A stretch of DNA of 64,000 nucleotides. Origin: Taishania sp. Its GTDB lineage: Bacteria > Bacteroidota > Bacteroidia > Flavobacteriales_D > Crocinitomicaceae. The position numbers and the translations under genes were made by a program. Where the stretch lies: assembly GCA_030150045.1 (NCBI GenBank), contig JASLGM010000045.1:37068-101067 (forward strand), given 5' to 3'. This document shows, piece after piece, positions 25,235 through 33,962 of the stretch (positions are counted from its first letter, which is position 1; each line of letters begins with the position of its first letter). Under the pieces are notes generated by a model. That model was not told the origin of the DNA. It worked only from the letters and a program-made list of their open reading frames with translations, and did no database searches.

Positions 25235-26422
25235 TTATTCTTGAATACCGTCTACTGTCCAGTGAAATGAGGGGTTTAATAGTGGAAGTTCTTTCCAAGG
25301 AATTGACAAGCAACGAATGACCCAAGCTTGATCTTTTGCACGTAGCTCCAAAGATTTTCCGTCTTTTGAGAGTTCATACTCCACGTAGAAAATTCGATTT
25401 TCGTAAGCGTGCACTTCTAAATCTTTCGTCCCAATTTTGATGAAAAAGTCTTCGGTATTGTCGTCTGAATATTGGAAAATTAGAAAATGATCACTGTGAA
25501 TAAAAATGCGTTTTAAGACCACGTCTTCGGGCAATGGAAGGGTAGAAGAAGTTACTTCGTACGAACCGAATAAGGATTCTTTTGGAGGATAGGAAACTAT
25601 TCGTTTTATAGGAGCGATTGCTTCAATGCTAAAAAATAGAACAAACAGGCATTTGTAAATAAAAGCTCTTTTTTGATGATGAAATGGGAATTTTATCTGC
25701 GTTAAGGATAATGTTTTTCCTTGTAGGAAAAGACCATAAAACTCCTTCGAAATTGGAGCAAATAGCAGAAAACTTAGAAAAAGCAAAAACGATGAATAAA
25801 GTTTTACAGAGATATCAAAGCAGAAGTTTATAGCTACAACTTGAATGAAAATGCCAATAGACAATAAGACACCAAAATTTCTGGTTCTGTAAGATAACAA
25901 TAGTAAAGAAGCAATGATTTCCATCCATCCTAAAAACGACTGATATCCATTGGGAATAGCTATTGTGGACCAATATAAAATGTCATGATCTAGTTTTCCG
26001 AGTGGGGTATAAAGTAAGTTTCCTTCCGGCATTGGAAATTGTATTCCACCTACTTTTTCAATGCCATATCTAAAAAGAATAAGGGAAAGGTAGAGCGAAA
26101 GCATGACATGTAGTGCAGCTTGTATTTTCGTAGCGTTTCTTTTCCAAAAAGCGAGACTTGAAAGCATACAATACAAAACACAGGTAGTGATAAATAAAAA
26201 CAAAAAGAACAAATAGGCGCTGCTTGAATCAGATGATATTTCAGGATTTGTAAACGGAAGTTTATTGAAATAAGAAGCAAAATAACGAAGAAGATCTTCG
26301 AATAGGACGGCACTTATTTTTTCTTGAAATGGAAAAAGATAAAATGAAAACGGGAAGAATAGGGCTATTAATGCTGCGTAGAGTAAGCCAATTTCATAAC
26401 CAATGTTTTTCCAATACGTCAC
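25235..26422 (-). CDS. Multi-pass membrane protein, DoxX/HTTM-like (uncertain)
   Basis: A 395-residue protein with about seven to eight hydrophobic segments in the first 270 residues (about 8-28, 70-92, 105-125, 165-182, 185-205, 212-232 and 258-276), including WMEIIASLLLL, and a soluble C-terminal part of about 120 residues. The layout recalls DoxX-like or vitamin-K-carboxylase-like (HTTM) membrane proteins but no decisive motif is visible. The start is GTG at 26420-26422, 3 bp after the upstream gene stops; with the next two genes it is a clear operon. Function unknown. Confidence 0.6.
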   Translation of the reverse strand: MTYWKNIGYEIGLLYAALIALFFPFSFYLFPFQEKISAVLFEDLLRYFASYFNKLPFTNPEISSDSSSAYLFFLFLFITTCVLYCMLSSLAFWKRNATKIQAALHVMLSLYLSLILFRYGIEKVGGIQFPMPEGNLLYTPLGKLDHDILYWSTIAIPNGYQSFLGWMEIIASLLLLSYRTRNFGVLLSIGIFIQVVAINFCFDISVKLYSSFLLFLSFLLFAPISKEFYGLFLQGKTLSLTQIKFPFHHQKRAFIYKCLFVLFFSIEAIAPIKRIVSYPPKESLFGSYEVTSSTLPLPEDVVLKRIFIHSDHFLIFQYSDDNTEDFFIKIGTKDLEVHAYENRIFYVEYELSKDGKSLELRAKDQAWVIRCLSIPWKELPLLNPSFHWTVDGIQE

Positions 26423-26425
26423 GGA

Positions 26426-26875
26426 CTATTTCTCTTTTTTGAAACCAATAAATACAGCCTCTGAAAATAGATTAGCGAAGAAATACCATTCATTTGTTGG
26501 TAAACCATGTGCTTTTACTTCTGAAACAGTACTTCTATTATTCCAAACTGGATCGTTTTTTATATGATGGGTTTTTGTTTCGAAATCTTCAGGTTTTAAT
26601 CTTTTGTAATCGATATTAAAAGGATGGCACATAATCGAAATTCGAGTTTTAAAAACGACTTCTGTAGCACTAATTGCAAAAACAGTATCTAGTATTTCAA
26701 CTGCTCTATTTCCAGGTAAACCTAAATTTGATCGTTTACTATGGTGTGAACCTTGTTGATATACGGTTGAAAAAGTACGTGCTGACCCACTGTGGCGTTT
26801 ATGTGCAATCCATTTCGTTTGCGCATGATTGGCAAATGGGAGAAACAATAAAAAGAAAAAAAGGAAACGATTCAT
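26426..26875 (-). CDS. Secreted hypothetical protein
   Basis: A 149-residue protein starting MNRFLFFFLLFLPFANHAQT (signal peptide); an upstream in-frame start 15 codons earlier is less likely because it would precede the signal. The mature part is His/Lys-rich near its start (HKRHSGSARTFSTVY...GSHHSKRSNLGLPGNR) and otherwise beta-rich. I do not recognise the family. It sits in a tight minus-strand operon between a PH-domain membrane protein and a multi-pass membrane protein. Confidence 0.6.
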   Translation of the reverse strand: MNRFLFFFLLFLPFANHAQTKWIAHKRHSGSARTFSTVYQQGSHHSKRSNLGLPGNRAVEILDTVFAISATEVVFKTRISIMCHPFNIDYKRLKPEDFETKTHHIKNDPVWNNRSTVSEVKAHGLPTNEWYFFANLFSEAVFIGFKKEK

Positions 26876-26916
26876 GTATATAATTTGTTTGACTATCAAT
26901 TTCGTGATAGATAAAT

Positions 26917-27345
26917 TCACAAATTATTAACAATTACAATGCCAGAATTCCGTGAGACAATTTCATCAATAAAAGCCTTCCTGTCTTTAGGAGAAATTAC
27001 GATGCTGTCGTATTTGTTGTAATAGACTTCTAAACGTTTTAAGCTTCCCGCAGGAGAGGAGATATAGTTTTTACTGTATTCCACCTTTTTGATGGTTTCT
27101 AATTTGATCTTGATGGTTTTCATCAATAATCCTTTAATGACAAGATCATCTTCTGTGATTTGATACCTGAAACTACTGATTAAGGCATACATACCGATGA
27201 ACAAGAGCGAATAAGATCCTGCAGTTAGTAGGAATTCTTTTGATGACATTTCATTTGTTACAATAGCGTAAGCAAAAATGAAAAATGGAATTCCTAAGAG
27301 TAATAATAAGAAATAACTAATTCCTGTTTTATAGATTTTCTGCAT
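26917..27345 (-). CDS. Small membrane protein with bacterial PH-like domain
   Basis: A 142-residue protein with two membrane segments (about 8-28 and 40-58) followed by an 80-residue bacterial PH-like domain (RYQITEDDLVIKG, LETIKKVEYSKN, YYNKYDSIVISPKDRKAFIDEI). The final motif is typical of PF06713/DUF1200-type proteins. Its start overlaps the 3' end of the EamA gene by 17 bp, so they are co-transcribed. Role unknown. Confidence 0.72.
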   Translation of the reverse strand: MQKIYKTGISYFLLLLLGIPFFIFAYAIVTNEMSSKEFLLTAGSYSLLFIGMYALISSFRYQITEDDLVIKGLLMKTIKIKLETIKKVEYSKNYISSPAGSLKRLEVYYNKYDSIVISPKDRKAFIDEIVSRNSGIVIVNNL

Positions 27346-28240
27346 GTTGAGTAGAAGATTTTTGTTTCCTAATGTTTGGTAAATTTACTAAAACTACAGA
27401 AAACAAAATAATCAAAACACCTACCCATTGCATAAGATTTAGGCGTTCACCAAGAATGATATATGCTGACATAATTGAGACAGGCATTTCCACGCTTGCA
27501 ACGATAGACCCGACACCAATTCCTACCTTAGGAAAACCAGAATTGAAGAGAATTGGAGGCAATACGGTACCAAAAAGAGCTAATAATGCACCAATTTTGA
27601 TGGCTTGAGCAGTAAAATCTTGTTGAATCAACTCAACATTCCAAAACGCGAAGATAAAAATCATTCCACCAAAAACCATAGAGAAAGCACGTTGTAAATG
27701 GTGAGCACCTGTTTCAACTTTTCCTGCGGTTGTCATACTCAAAGCAAAAGAACAAGCAGCTAGCATTCCTAAGCCTATTCCTTTCCAATTTAAGATGATT
27801 TCCGTTTCAAAAATTCCAGAAGCGAGGGCTGTTCCACCAAGCACAAGGATAATTCCCAGTAACTTCAATTTGCTAATAGGATTTTTATCAATGATATATT
27901 CGACCAGTATGGTAATCCATATGGATTGCATCAATAAGATAATAGCTAATGTAACTGGGATGTATGCCAATGACATATAGTAGAAAACACTGGTCATTCC
28001 GTAAGTTGTTCCTAACAATGCTAATTTACCGAAGCCTTTCCAACCAATTGAAATGGGATTCTTTTTTCGACCAATTAAAATGAAAGTACCAACAGTAAGG
28101 ATTCCGAATCCAAATTGAAACAATACTAAAATTGAAGTTGGAATATGTTGGAGGTTGGCATATTTTACGATGGTAGCAAGAATTCCATAACTGACAGCGC
28201 CACAGAAAACCAAAAGAGCTCCTTTTAATTTTTCGTCCAT
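27329..28240 (-). CDS. EamA/DMT family transporter
   Basis: A 303-residue protein with ten predicted membrane segments in two EamA repeats (first ending near TILVEYIIDKNPISKLKLLGIILVLGGTAL, second ending near AYIILGERLNLMQWVGVLIILFSVVLVNL); the ILGERL motif near the end of the second repeat is a drug/metabolite-transporter signature. Likely an inner-membrane exporter of amino acids or metabolites; substrate not predictable. First gene of an operon with the PH-domain, secreted and membrane proteins downstream. Confidence 0.88.
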   Translation of the reverse strand: MDEKLKGALLVFCGAVSYGILATIVKYANLQHIPTSILVLFQFGFGILTVGTFILIGRKKNPISIGWKGFGKLALLGTTYGMTSVFYYMSLAYIPVTLAIILLMQSIWITILVEYIIDKNPISKLKLLGIILVLGGTALASGIFETEIILNWKGIGLGMLAACSFALSMTTAGKVETGAHHLQRAFSMVFGGMIFIFAFWNVELIQQDFTAQAIKIGALLALFGTVLPPILFNSGFPKVGIGVGSIVASVEMPVSIMSAYIILGERLNLMQWVGVLIILFSVVLVNLPNIRKQKSSTQHAENL

Positions 28241-28361
28241 TTTTCTTAATTATGGCGCAAAATTAACAAGAAAATCGGCTTTTTCACCTTGATTTTGATT
28301 GAAAACAAAGCTGTTTTTACTTTTTTATGACCTAAAACGGTTTTGTTGGTAGGTTCATCCA

Positions 28362-29291
28362 TTAAGGTTTTACTTCATTTAGTAACATGGAAATCCCCTC
28401 TTCATAACTTGTTATTTTAAAGGAAGGAAATTTTTTTTTGAATTTAACGGAAAGGAATAAATTGTCAGAACTATATCTAGGTAACAATTCTTGTAGTTCT
28501 TTTATTTGAGGGTTAAACCAACTTCCGATTTTGAAAACAAAGGAGTTAATGATTTTGTATTTAAATGTTTTACCAACTTTTTTAGAGCAAAAATCAATCA
28601 TTTCTTTATAAGTGATTCCGCCATCTGGACAAGGTAAATGCCACGTTTGCTGATAGGCTTCATGTGTATTCCCAATCAAAGCCATAGCACGACTTGCATC
28701 TGGAGTCCAGATTAATGTACGTATTGTGTCACTTTTCAATGGGATTTTCAGCTTTTTATCCTCTTTGATAGCGTTAAAAATCATGGTATTCGTAATGCTT
28801 TGTGTTTTGCTAGGGCCATAAAATTCCGGAGCTCTACAAATAACTGCTTCAATCTTTTTTTCTTGAATTTCTTTTAAAAGCATATTTGCAATTGTTGCTC
28901 GTACCTTCGATTTTCTTCCTGTTGGCTCAAAGTGACTATCTTCTGTTTGCGGTTTTGAGTCCTTTGCATACATGTAAGTATTGTCGAAAAACACCAATTT
29001 ACAGGCATGTTTCTTACAAGCTTCGATGACATTGTACATAATAATTGGAAATTGATTTTCCCACATTTCAGAATGCATAGGAAGCCCTACAGTTAAATAG
29101 ACGATTTGACTTCCTTCAACTGCTTGACTTGTAGCTTCGTAATCCATTAGGTTTGCAGGGAAAAGGCTATCTGTTTCATTTACTTTTTTAGGGTTTCTAC
29201 TGACTAAACGAATTCTCTTTGTGTAATTTTTATAAAGTTCAATTGCTAATTCTTCAGCAATCTGTCCATTAGCTCCTAATATTGTTTGCAT
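28362..29291 (-). CDS. NAD(P)-dependent epimerase/dehydratase-like (extended/atypical SDR) protein
   Basis: A 309-residue Rossmann-fold protein. It starts directly with the nucleotide-binding LGANGQIAEEL motif, followed by RLVSRNPKK, which suggests NADP preference, and later FDNTYMYAKDS and CRAPEFYGPSKTQS as in epimerase-type SDRs. The classical YxxxK pair is replaced by YMYAK, so catalysis is uncertain; NmrA-like or isoflavone-reductase-like roles are possible. It is monocistronic, 121 bp upstream of the EamA gene. Confidence 0.75.
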   Translation of the reverse strand: MQTILGANGQIAEELAIELYKNYTKRIRLVSRNPKKVNETDSLFPANLMDYEATSQAVEGSQIVYLTVGLPMHSEMWENQFPIIMYNVIEACKKHACKLVFFDNTYMYAKDSKPQTEDSHFEPTGRKSKVRATIANMLLKEIQEKKIEAVICRAPEFYGPSKTQSITNTMIFNAIKEDKKLKIPLKSDTIRTLIWTPDASRAMALIGNTHEAYQQTWHLPCPDGGITYKEMIDFCSKKVGKTFKYKIINSFVFKIGSWFNPQIKELQELLPRYSSDNLFLSVKFKKKFPSFKITSYEEGISMLLNEVKP

Positions 29292-29661
29292 TGCTACACG
29301 GTTTTGACAAGGGATAATAAAATGGGGTATGTATTAAGTGTTAGACTAAAGATACAAAAGGCACAATAAACAGATTAATAAAACCTTGTTTTTTTTAGGG
29401 AGCACTATCTGTTTTTAACAAATAATAGCAGAAGGGTAACTTCATGTTTTTTTTGTAAAACAGGAGAAAAGTGTTTTTTTATGTTTGGTTCGTTTTAGCT
29501 TCGAATAATGTAGAATGAGAGAAATTGAATACGTTAATTATTAAATAAAAAATGGAGAAGCAGATTTTTTTTCCTGAGAAGTTTTAATTTTAAGCAGACA
29601 AAAACACTTTACCGCTCTACAATAATTGATCTATATCCTTTTTAGGATTACTTTTTTGAAC

Positions 29662-31443
29662 ATGTTATATCGATATTTTGAACGTTTAGGAGTAGGTATT
29701 GAGTTGTTACAACGCAGTCTTAACAAGAAACAATTTTTATTGTTATCTAGTGTTCTAGTAGGTCTTTCTGCAGGGTTAGCAGCTGTTGTATTAAAGCTTT
29801 TTGTTCATTTCATTTTTGAAATGGTGACCTTTGAAAAGGTTTCTATATGGCGTTTCTTTTTTTTAGCCTTGCCATGTGTAGGATTATTACTTACGGTTTT
29901 AGTGATTAAGAAACTGTTGAAAGGCAAATTACAAAAAGGGTTGGGACAAGTACATTATGCTTTAGCAAAGCGTTCAGGGATATTACCGAAAAATCAAATG
30001 TACGATCAAATCATGACCAGTTCTATTACTGTGGGTTTTGGTGGATCAACTGGATTGGAAGCACCAATTGTCGTAACGGGAGCTGCTTTCGGTTCAAATT
30101 ATGCACGACGTTATAGATTAAATACGAAAGAACGAACACTTTTATTAGCTTGCGGAGTTGCTGGTGGAATAGCCTCCATTTTCAATGCGCCGATAGCAGG
30201 TGTTTTGTTTGCATTAGAGGTTCTGTTGATTGATGCATCTATTTCTTCTTTTATTCCACTTATCATTGCAGCAGTTTCAGGAATTTTGGTCTCTAAAGTG
30301 ATTTTGAATGAAAGTGTACTTTTAAGTTTTTCAAAAACGCAGGTATTTGATTATATAAATGTTCCATTTTATGTATTAATGGGTGTTTTTGCGGGAATGG
30401 TTTCCGTCTATCATGCAAGAGTCTTCATTAAAACAGAGCATTTGTTGTCAAAAAAACAATGGACGGTTTGGAGTAGAGCGATTGTAGCAGGACTCTTTTT
30501 AGGAATCATTATTCTTGTTTTTCCATCTTTATTTGGAGAAGGTTATGCGGGAATAAAAGCCTTAGCAGAACAACAACCGGAAAAACTCTTAGAAGGAAGT
30601 GTATTGCAAGAATACCGTTACCTGCCTTATTTCTCTTTAGCTGTTGTTGGAGCTTTGATTTTTCTAAAACCGATTGCAACAGGATTGACAATTGGGGGAG
30701 GTGGAAATGGAGGGAATTTTGCTCCATCCCTTTTTGTAGGAGCTTATTTAGGTTTTTTCTTTTCCCGCCTGTTCAATGTCCTTTTTAAATCTAATTTACC
30801 TGAAAATAATTTCACTTTGGTTGGAATGGCTGGAATTCTAAGTGGAGTTTATTATGCTCCATTGACAGCCGTTTTCTTGATAGCTGAAATTACCGGTGGC
30901 TATGAGTTAATGGTTCCTTTGATGATTGTTTCATCTATCTCTTTTGCTATTTCAAAGTACTTTGAACCGTATTCGATGGATGTTAAATCGGGCGTCGAAA
31001 AAGGAGAAGTACTCACTGAAAATAGAGATTTGAACGCCATCTCTGCGATGCACCTAGAAAAGTTGTTAGACAAAGATTTTCCAATACTTTATCCTGAAAT
31101 GATGTTGGGGCAACTCGTTCAAACGATCTCTAATTCGACAAAAAACGTTTTTCCGGTAATCAATCATAAAAAAGAATTGATTGGATTAATTTGGTTAGAT
31201 GATGTAAGAAAAATCATTTTCAACAAAAGCTTGTACACCTCTATTAGTGTCGAAGAATTAATGGTAATGCCTAAAACTGTTATTTATATTAATGAATCAA
31301 TGGCTGTGATAATGAGTAAGTTTGAAGAGCGAGAGGTGTGGATACTTCCTGTTCAAAATGGGCCTTTTTATGAAGGATTTATTTATAAAAACAGTATTTA
31401 TTCCGAATATAGGAAGAAATTAAAGGCAACAATAATCGACTGA
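29662..31443 (+). CDS. ClC family chloride channel/transporter with C-terminal CBS region
   Basis: A 593-residue ClC protein. The pore motifs are visible: GFGGSTGLEAPIVVTGAAFG (gating Glu in the GLEAP position), GVAGGIASIFNAPIAGVLFALE and GGGGNGGNFAPSLFVGA, with about ten membrane helices; the last 150 residues form a cytoplasmic CBS-pair region (MLGQLVQTISNSTKNVFPVINHKKELIGLI). The ATG at 29662 is preferred over an in-frame TTG at 29626. Unlike the CLC-F gene at 49.4 kb it lacks GREST and has no fluoride riboswitch; the 29292-29661 gap shows only A/T-rich sequence. Confidence 0.9.
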   Translation: MLYRYFERLGVGIELLQRSLNKKQFLLLSSVLVGLSAGLAAVVLKLFVHFIFEMVTFEKVSIWRFFFLALPCVGLLLTVLVIKKLLKGKLQKGLGQVHYALAKRSGILPKNQMYDQIMTSSITVGFGGSTGLEAPIVVTGAAFGSNYARRYRLNTKERTLLLACGVAGGIASIFNAPIAGVLFALEVLLIDASISSFIPLIIAAVSGILVSKVILNESVLLSFSKTQVFDYINVPFYVLMGVFAGMVSVYHARVFIKTEHLLSKKQWTVWSRAIVAGLFLGIIILVFPSLFGEGYAGIKALAEQQPEKLLEGSVLQEYRYLPYFSLAVVGALIFLKPIATGLTIGGGGNGGNFAPSLFVGAYLGFFFSRLFNVLFKSNLPENNFTLVGMAGILSGVYYAPLTAVFLIAEITGGYELMVPLMIVSSISFAISKYFEPYSMDVKSGVEKGEVLTENRDLNAISAMHLEKLLDKDFPILYPEMMLGQLVQTISNSTKNVFPVINHKKELIGLIWLDDVRKIIFNKSLYTSISVEELMVMPKTVIYINESMAVIMSKFEEREVWILPVQNGPFYEGFIYKNSIYSEYRKKLKATIID

Positions 31444-31509
31444 ATTTACATGCAAAAATAACAGTGCCATAATATACGAATAAAATAAACAATAATAGAT
31501 GCTGATATT

Positions 31510-31541
31510 TTTGTTAAAACCGAATAAAGACGGTAATTTTG
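31510..31541 (+). promoter_or_regulatory. Bacteroidota-type promoter of the helicase gene
   Basis: TTTG (31510-31513), 20 bp spacer, TAATTTTG (31534-31541): an exact fit to the TTTG / TAnnTTTG pair, 21 bp before the ATG. Confidence 0.65.
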
Positions 31542-31562
31542 TAGCCCTTTTTTAGCATAGAA

Positions 31563-33092
31563 ATGACAGAAACAGAGATTGTAGTAGAAAAGAAAAAGTT
31601 ATATCCTTTTCAAGAAAACACAGTAAATACAATTATTAAAGAACTGGAAGAAAATGGAGAGAACTTTAATCTTTTGTATCAATTGCCTACAGGTGGAGGA
31701 AAAACAGTTATCTTTTCCGAAATCGCCAAAAGATATATAGAGCAACGCAAGAAAAAAGTGTTGATTCTTACTCACCGAATTGAGCTTTCCACACAAACTG
31801 CAAAGCAGTTGACTCAAATAAGTGTAAACAATAAAGTGATTAATTCGGAGGTGAAAACAATTCCGGATCAAGAAAACTATGATTGTTTCATTGCAATGGT
31901 TGAAACATTAAATAATCGCTTGCAAGAAAATGAAAATTTTGTTGAGGACATTGGTTTAGTCATCGTCGATGAGGCACATTACAATAGTTTTAGAAAGATT
32001 TTTCAATTCTATACGCAAGCAAATATCCTTGGAGTAACCGCAACGCCGCTTTCGAGTAATAAAGTTTTACCATTAAACGATAATTACAACAAGTTATTAG
32101 TTGGTGAGAGTATTTCTTCATTAATTGAAAATGGATATTTGGCAGATGCAGATACTTACACCTATGATGTGAATCTTCATGGTTTGAAAATTGGTTCAAA
32201 CGGTGATTTTACTGTAAGTTCTTCAGATGTGGTGTATGGAAATTATTTCATGCAAGAGAAACTATTGTTTGCATACGAAGAGATTGCCGTTGGAACAAAA
32301 ACATTAATTTTTAACTCTGGTATTGAAACTTCAATTCGCGTAGAAGAAACATTTAAAAAGAGAGGGTATAAAGTCCGACACCTAGATTCCACTTTTTCAG
32401 AGAAAGATAGAAAAGATGTTTTGTCTTGGTTTAAGGAAACTCCAGATGCAATTTTAACATCGGTTGGTATTCTTACAACAGGATTTGATGAACCTACAGT
32501 ACAAACGATTATTTTAAATCGTGCAACGCGTTCATTGACCTTATATCACCAGATGATTGGACGAGGATCCCGTAAGCTTCCAAACAAAGATCGCTTTAAA
32601 GTGATTGATTTAGGAAACAATGTTAGACGATTCGGAATATGGCAAGATTACATTAATTGGCATGACGCTTTCCGCTTTCCAGATCGATTCTTAGAATCTA
32701 AGATTTCGGAATTTGAAGATGCTCAATTTGAGGTTGAATTCGAGTATCCTAAGCATTTAATGGAATTAATTGACACTAAAAAGTTAGATGGTTTCAATAT
32801 GAAAGAAGTGTACTTTGATTGTTTAGATGAAGGGAAAAAAGGGAAATTAGCCGTTGATTATTCCTTAGAAAACCACTATGAAGTGATCCGTGCGGCTGTT
32901 AATAACTTAGACGACGCATTAGATCTAGTAGAAGGTTTGAACGACCACATCGAACATCGTTTGAAGTTGTACACAAAATGCATTGCTAAATCAACACAAA
33001 ATTACTTTAAATTCATTCACGAAACATACGTGCGCCAATTGAGACAGAAATTACGTCTTGAATTGGAGATTGACGAGGACGAAGAAGAATAA
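31563..33092 (+). CDS. Superfamily II DEAD/DEAH helicase (RadD-like)
   Basis: A 509-residue SF2 enzyme with motif I LPTGGGKT (near 43), Ia LTHRIEL, II VDEAH, III TATP, and C-terminal motifs V (TTGFDEPTV) and VI (YHQMIGRGSR). After the two RecA domains it has about 130 residues of extra helical sequence ending in an acidic tail. The build resembles RadD/YejH-type helicases involved in DNA repair and recombination intermediates; that role is inferred. Its stop is 3 bp from the convergent lipoprotein stop with no visible terminator between. Confidence 0.85.
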   Translation: MTETEIVVEKKKLYPFQENTVNTIIKELEENGENFNLLYQLPTGGGKTVIFSEIAKRYIEQRKKKVLILTHRIELSTQTAKQLTQISVNNKVINSEVKTIPDQENYDCFIAMVETLNNRLQENENFVEDIGLVIVDEAHYNSFRKIFQFYTQANILGVTATPLSSNKVLPLNDNYNKLLVGESISSLIENGYLADADTYTYDVNLHGLKIGSNGDFTVSSSDVVYGNYFMQEKLLFAYEEIAVGTKTLIFNSGIETSIRVEETFKKRGYKVRHLDSTFSEKDRKDVLSWFKETPDAILTSVGILTTGFDEPTVQTIILNRATRSLTLYHQMIGRGSRKLPNKDRFKVIDLGNNVRRFGIWQDYINWHDAFRFPDRFLESKISEFEDAQFEVEFEYPKHLMELIDTKKLDGFNMKEVYFDCLDEGKKGKLAVDYSLENHYEVIRAAVNNLDDALDLVEGLNDHIEHRLKLYTKCIAKSTQNYFKFIHETYVRQLRQKLRLELEIDEDEEE

Positions 33093-33095
33093 ATT

Positions 33096-33719
33096 CTAAT
33101 AAGCTATTTGAATAACAGCTGTATCACCCGGTGCAGCTGTTGCTTCTACAAAACCACTCGTACCTGAACTTGCCAAGTAAAATAAACGGTATGGTAAGTT
33201 TGCGTCGTTGGCGCAAACATATTCAATATCACTTTGTTGGAAGGGGAAAGTGACTTTTTGCGTATTGCAACAAATTGAACAGTTAATTTTCCCTTTGTCT
33301 CGCGTTAGTGAAATGTTCCCTGTGCCCTGAGAAGTATTTCTTAATTTTACTTTGATGTAGCTGATGTAGGACATGTTAACGTTAATTTCGTTGGGGTGAT
33401 TAGGAGTTAGACTCGAAGCGTTTACTTCTTTTTCTTCATCAAAGCAATTTACTTTAAACAAGTTCAGTTTAATAGAAATGTATTTGTCTCTTTTGATGGT
33501 AGTTTTATATCGACCTTCTGTATCTGTTGTGACTATTATTGGATCGTTGTTACTCATTGCAGAAGCATAGATCTTATTAATTTCTACACGAACATCACTC
33601 ATAGGACGGTTGTTCGAAATGTCCCAAACGACACCTGTTATCTGAAACTCTGGAGCTTTTTTACATGCACTAAAAGAAAGTATTCCCAAAAGCAAAGTGA
33701 AAGAAAGAAGAAGTTTCAT
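33096..33719 (-). CDS. Lipoprotein with carboxypeptidase-regulatory-like domain
   Basis: A 207-residue protein with lipoprotein signal MKLLLSFTLLLGILSFSAC (Cys19) and a transthyretin-like CarboxypepD_reg fold (ITGVVWDISNNRPMSDVRVEI...TDTEGRYKTTI), then a Cys-bearing beta region (NCSICCNTQKVTF). The fold is common in envelope proteins for carbohydrate or protein contact. Function unknown; convergent with the helicase gene. Confidence 0.72.
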   Translation of the reverse strand: MKLLLSFTLLLGILSFSACKKAPEFQITGVVWDISNNRPMSDVRVEINKIYASAMSNNDPIIVTTDTEGRYKTTIKRDKYISIKLNLFKVNCFDEEKEVNASSLTPNHPNEINVNMSYISYIKVKLRNTSQGTGNISLTRDKGKINCSICCNTQKVTFPFQQSDIEYVCANDANLPYRLFYLASSGTSGFVEATAAPGDTAVIQIAY

Positions 33720-33934
33720 ACGGATAGAATTAATTAAGATAGAAACGAATATAGCGGAATAAGCCTGAAAATAAAAATGGTTTTTCTATTTATTTTAGAA
33801 TCACGTTTTTGATTTACATATTTTTTGTTAAAGGATCGTGTCGAAGATGAAGCTGTTTTGACAATGTACGATGGAGTTTACAATAAAAAAAACCTTTCAG
33901 ATTGAGAGACCTTCAGACGTTCGGTTTAATTTAT

Positions 33935-33942
33935 TACCTTTG
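33935..33942 (+). promoter_or_regulatory. Putative -7 element of ettA
   Basis: TACCTTTG matches TAnnTTTG, 20 bp before the ATG; no clean -33 element. Confidence 0.4.
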
Positions 33943-33962
33943 AAACGTTATTAATTAGAGCA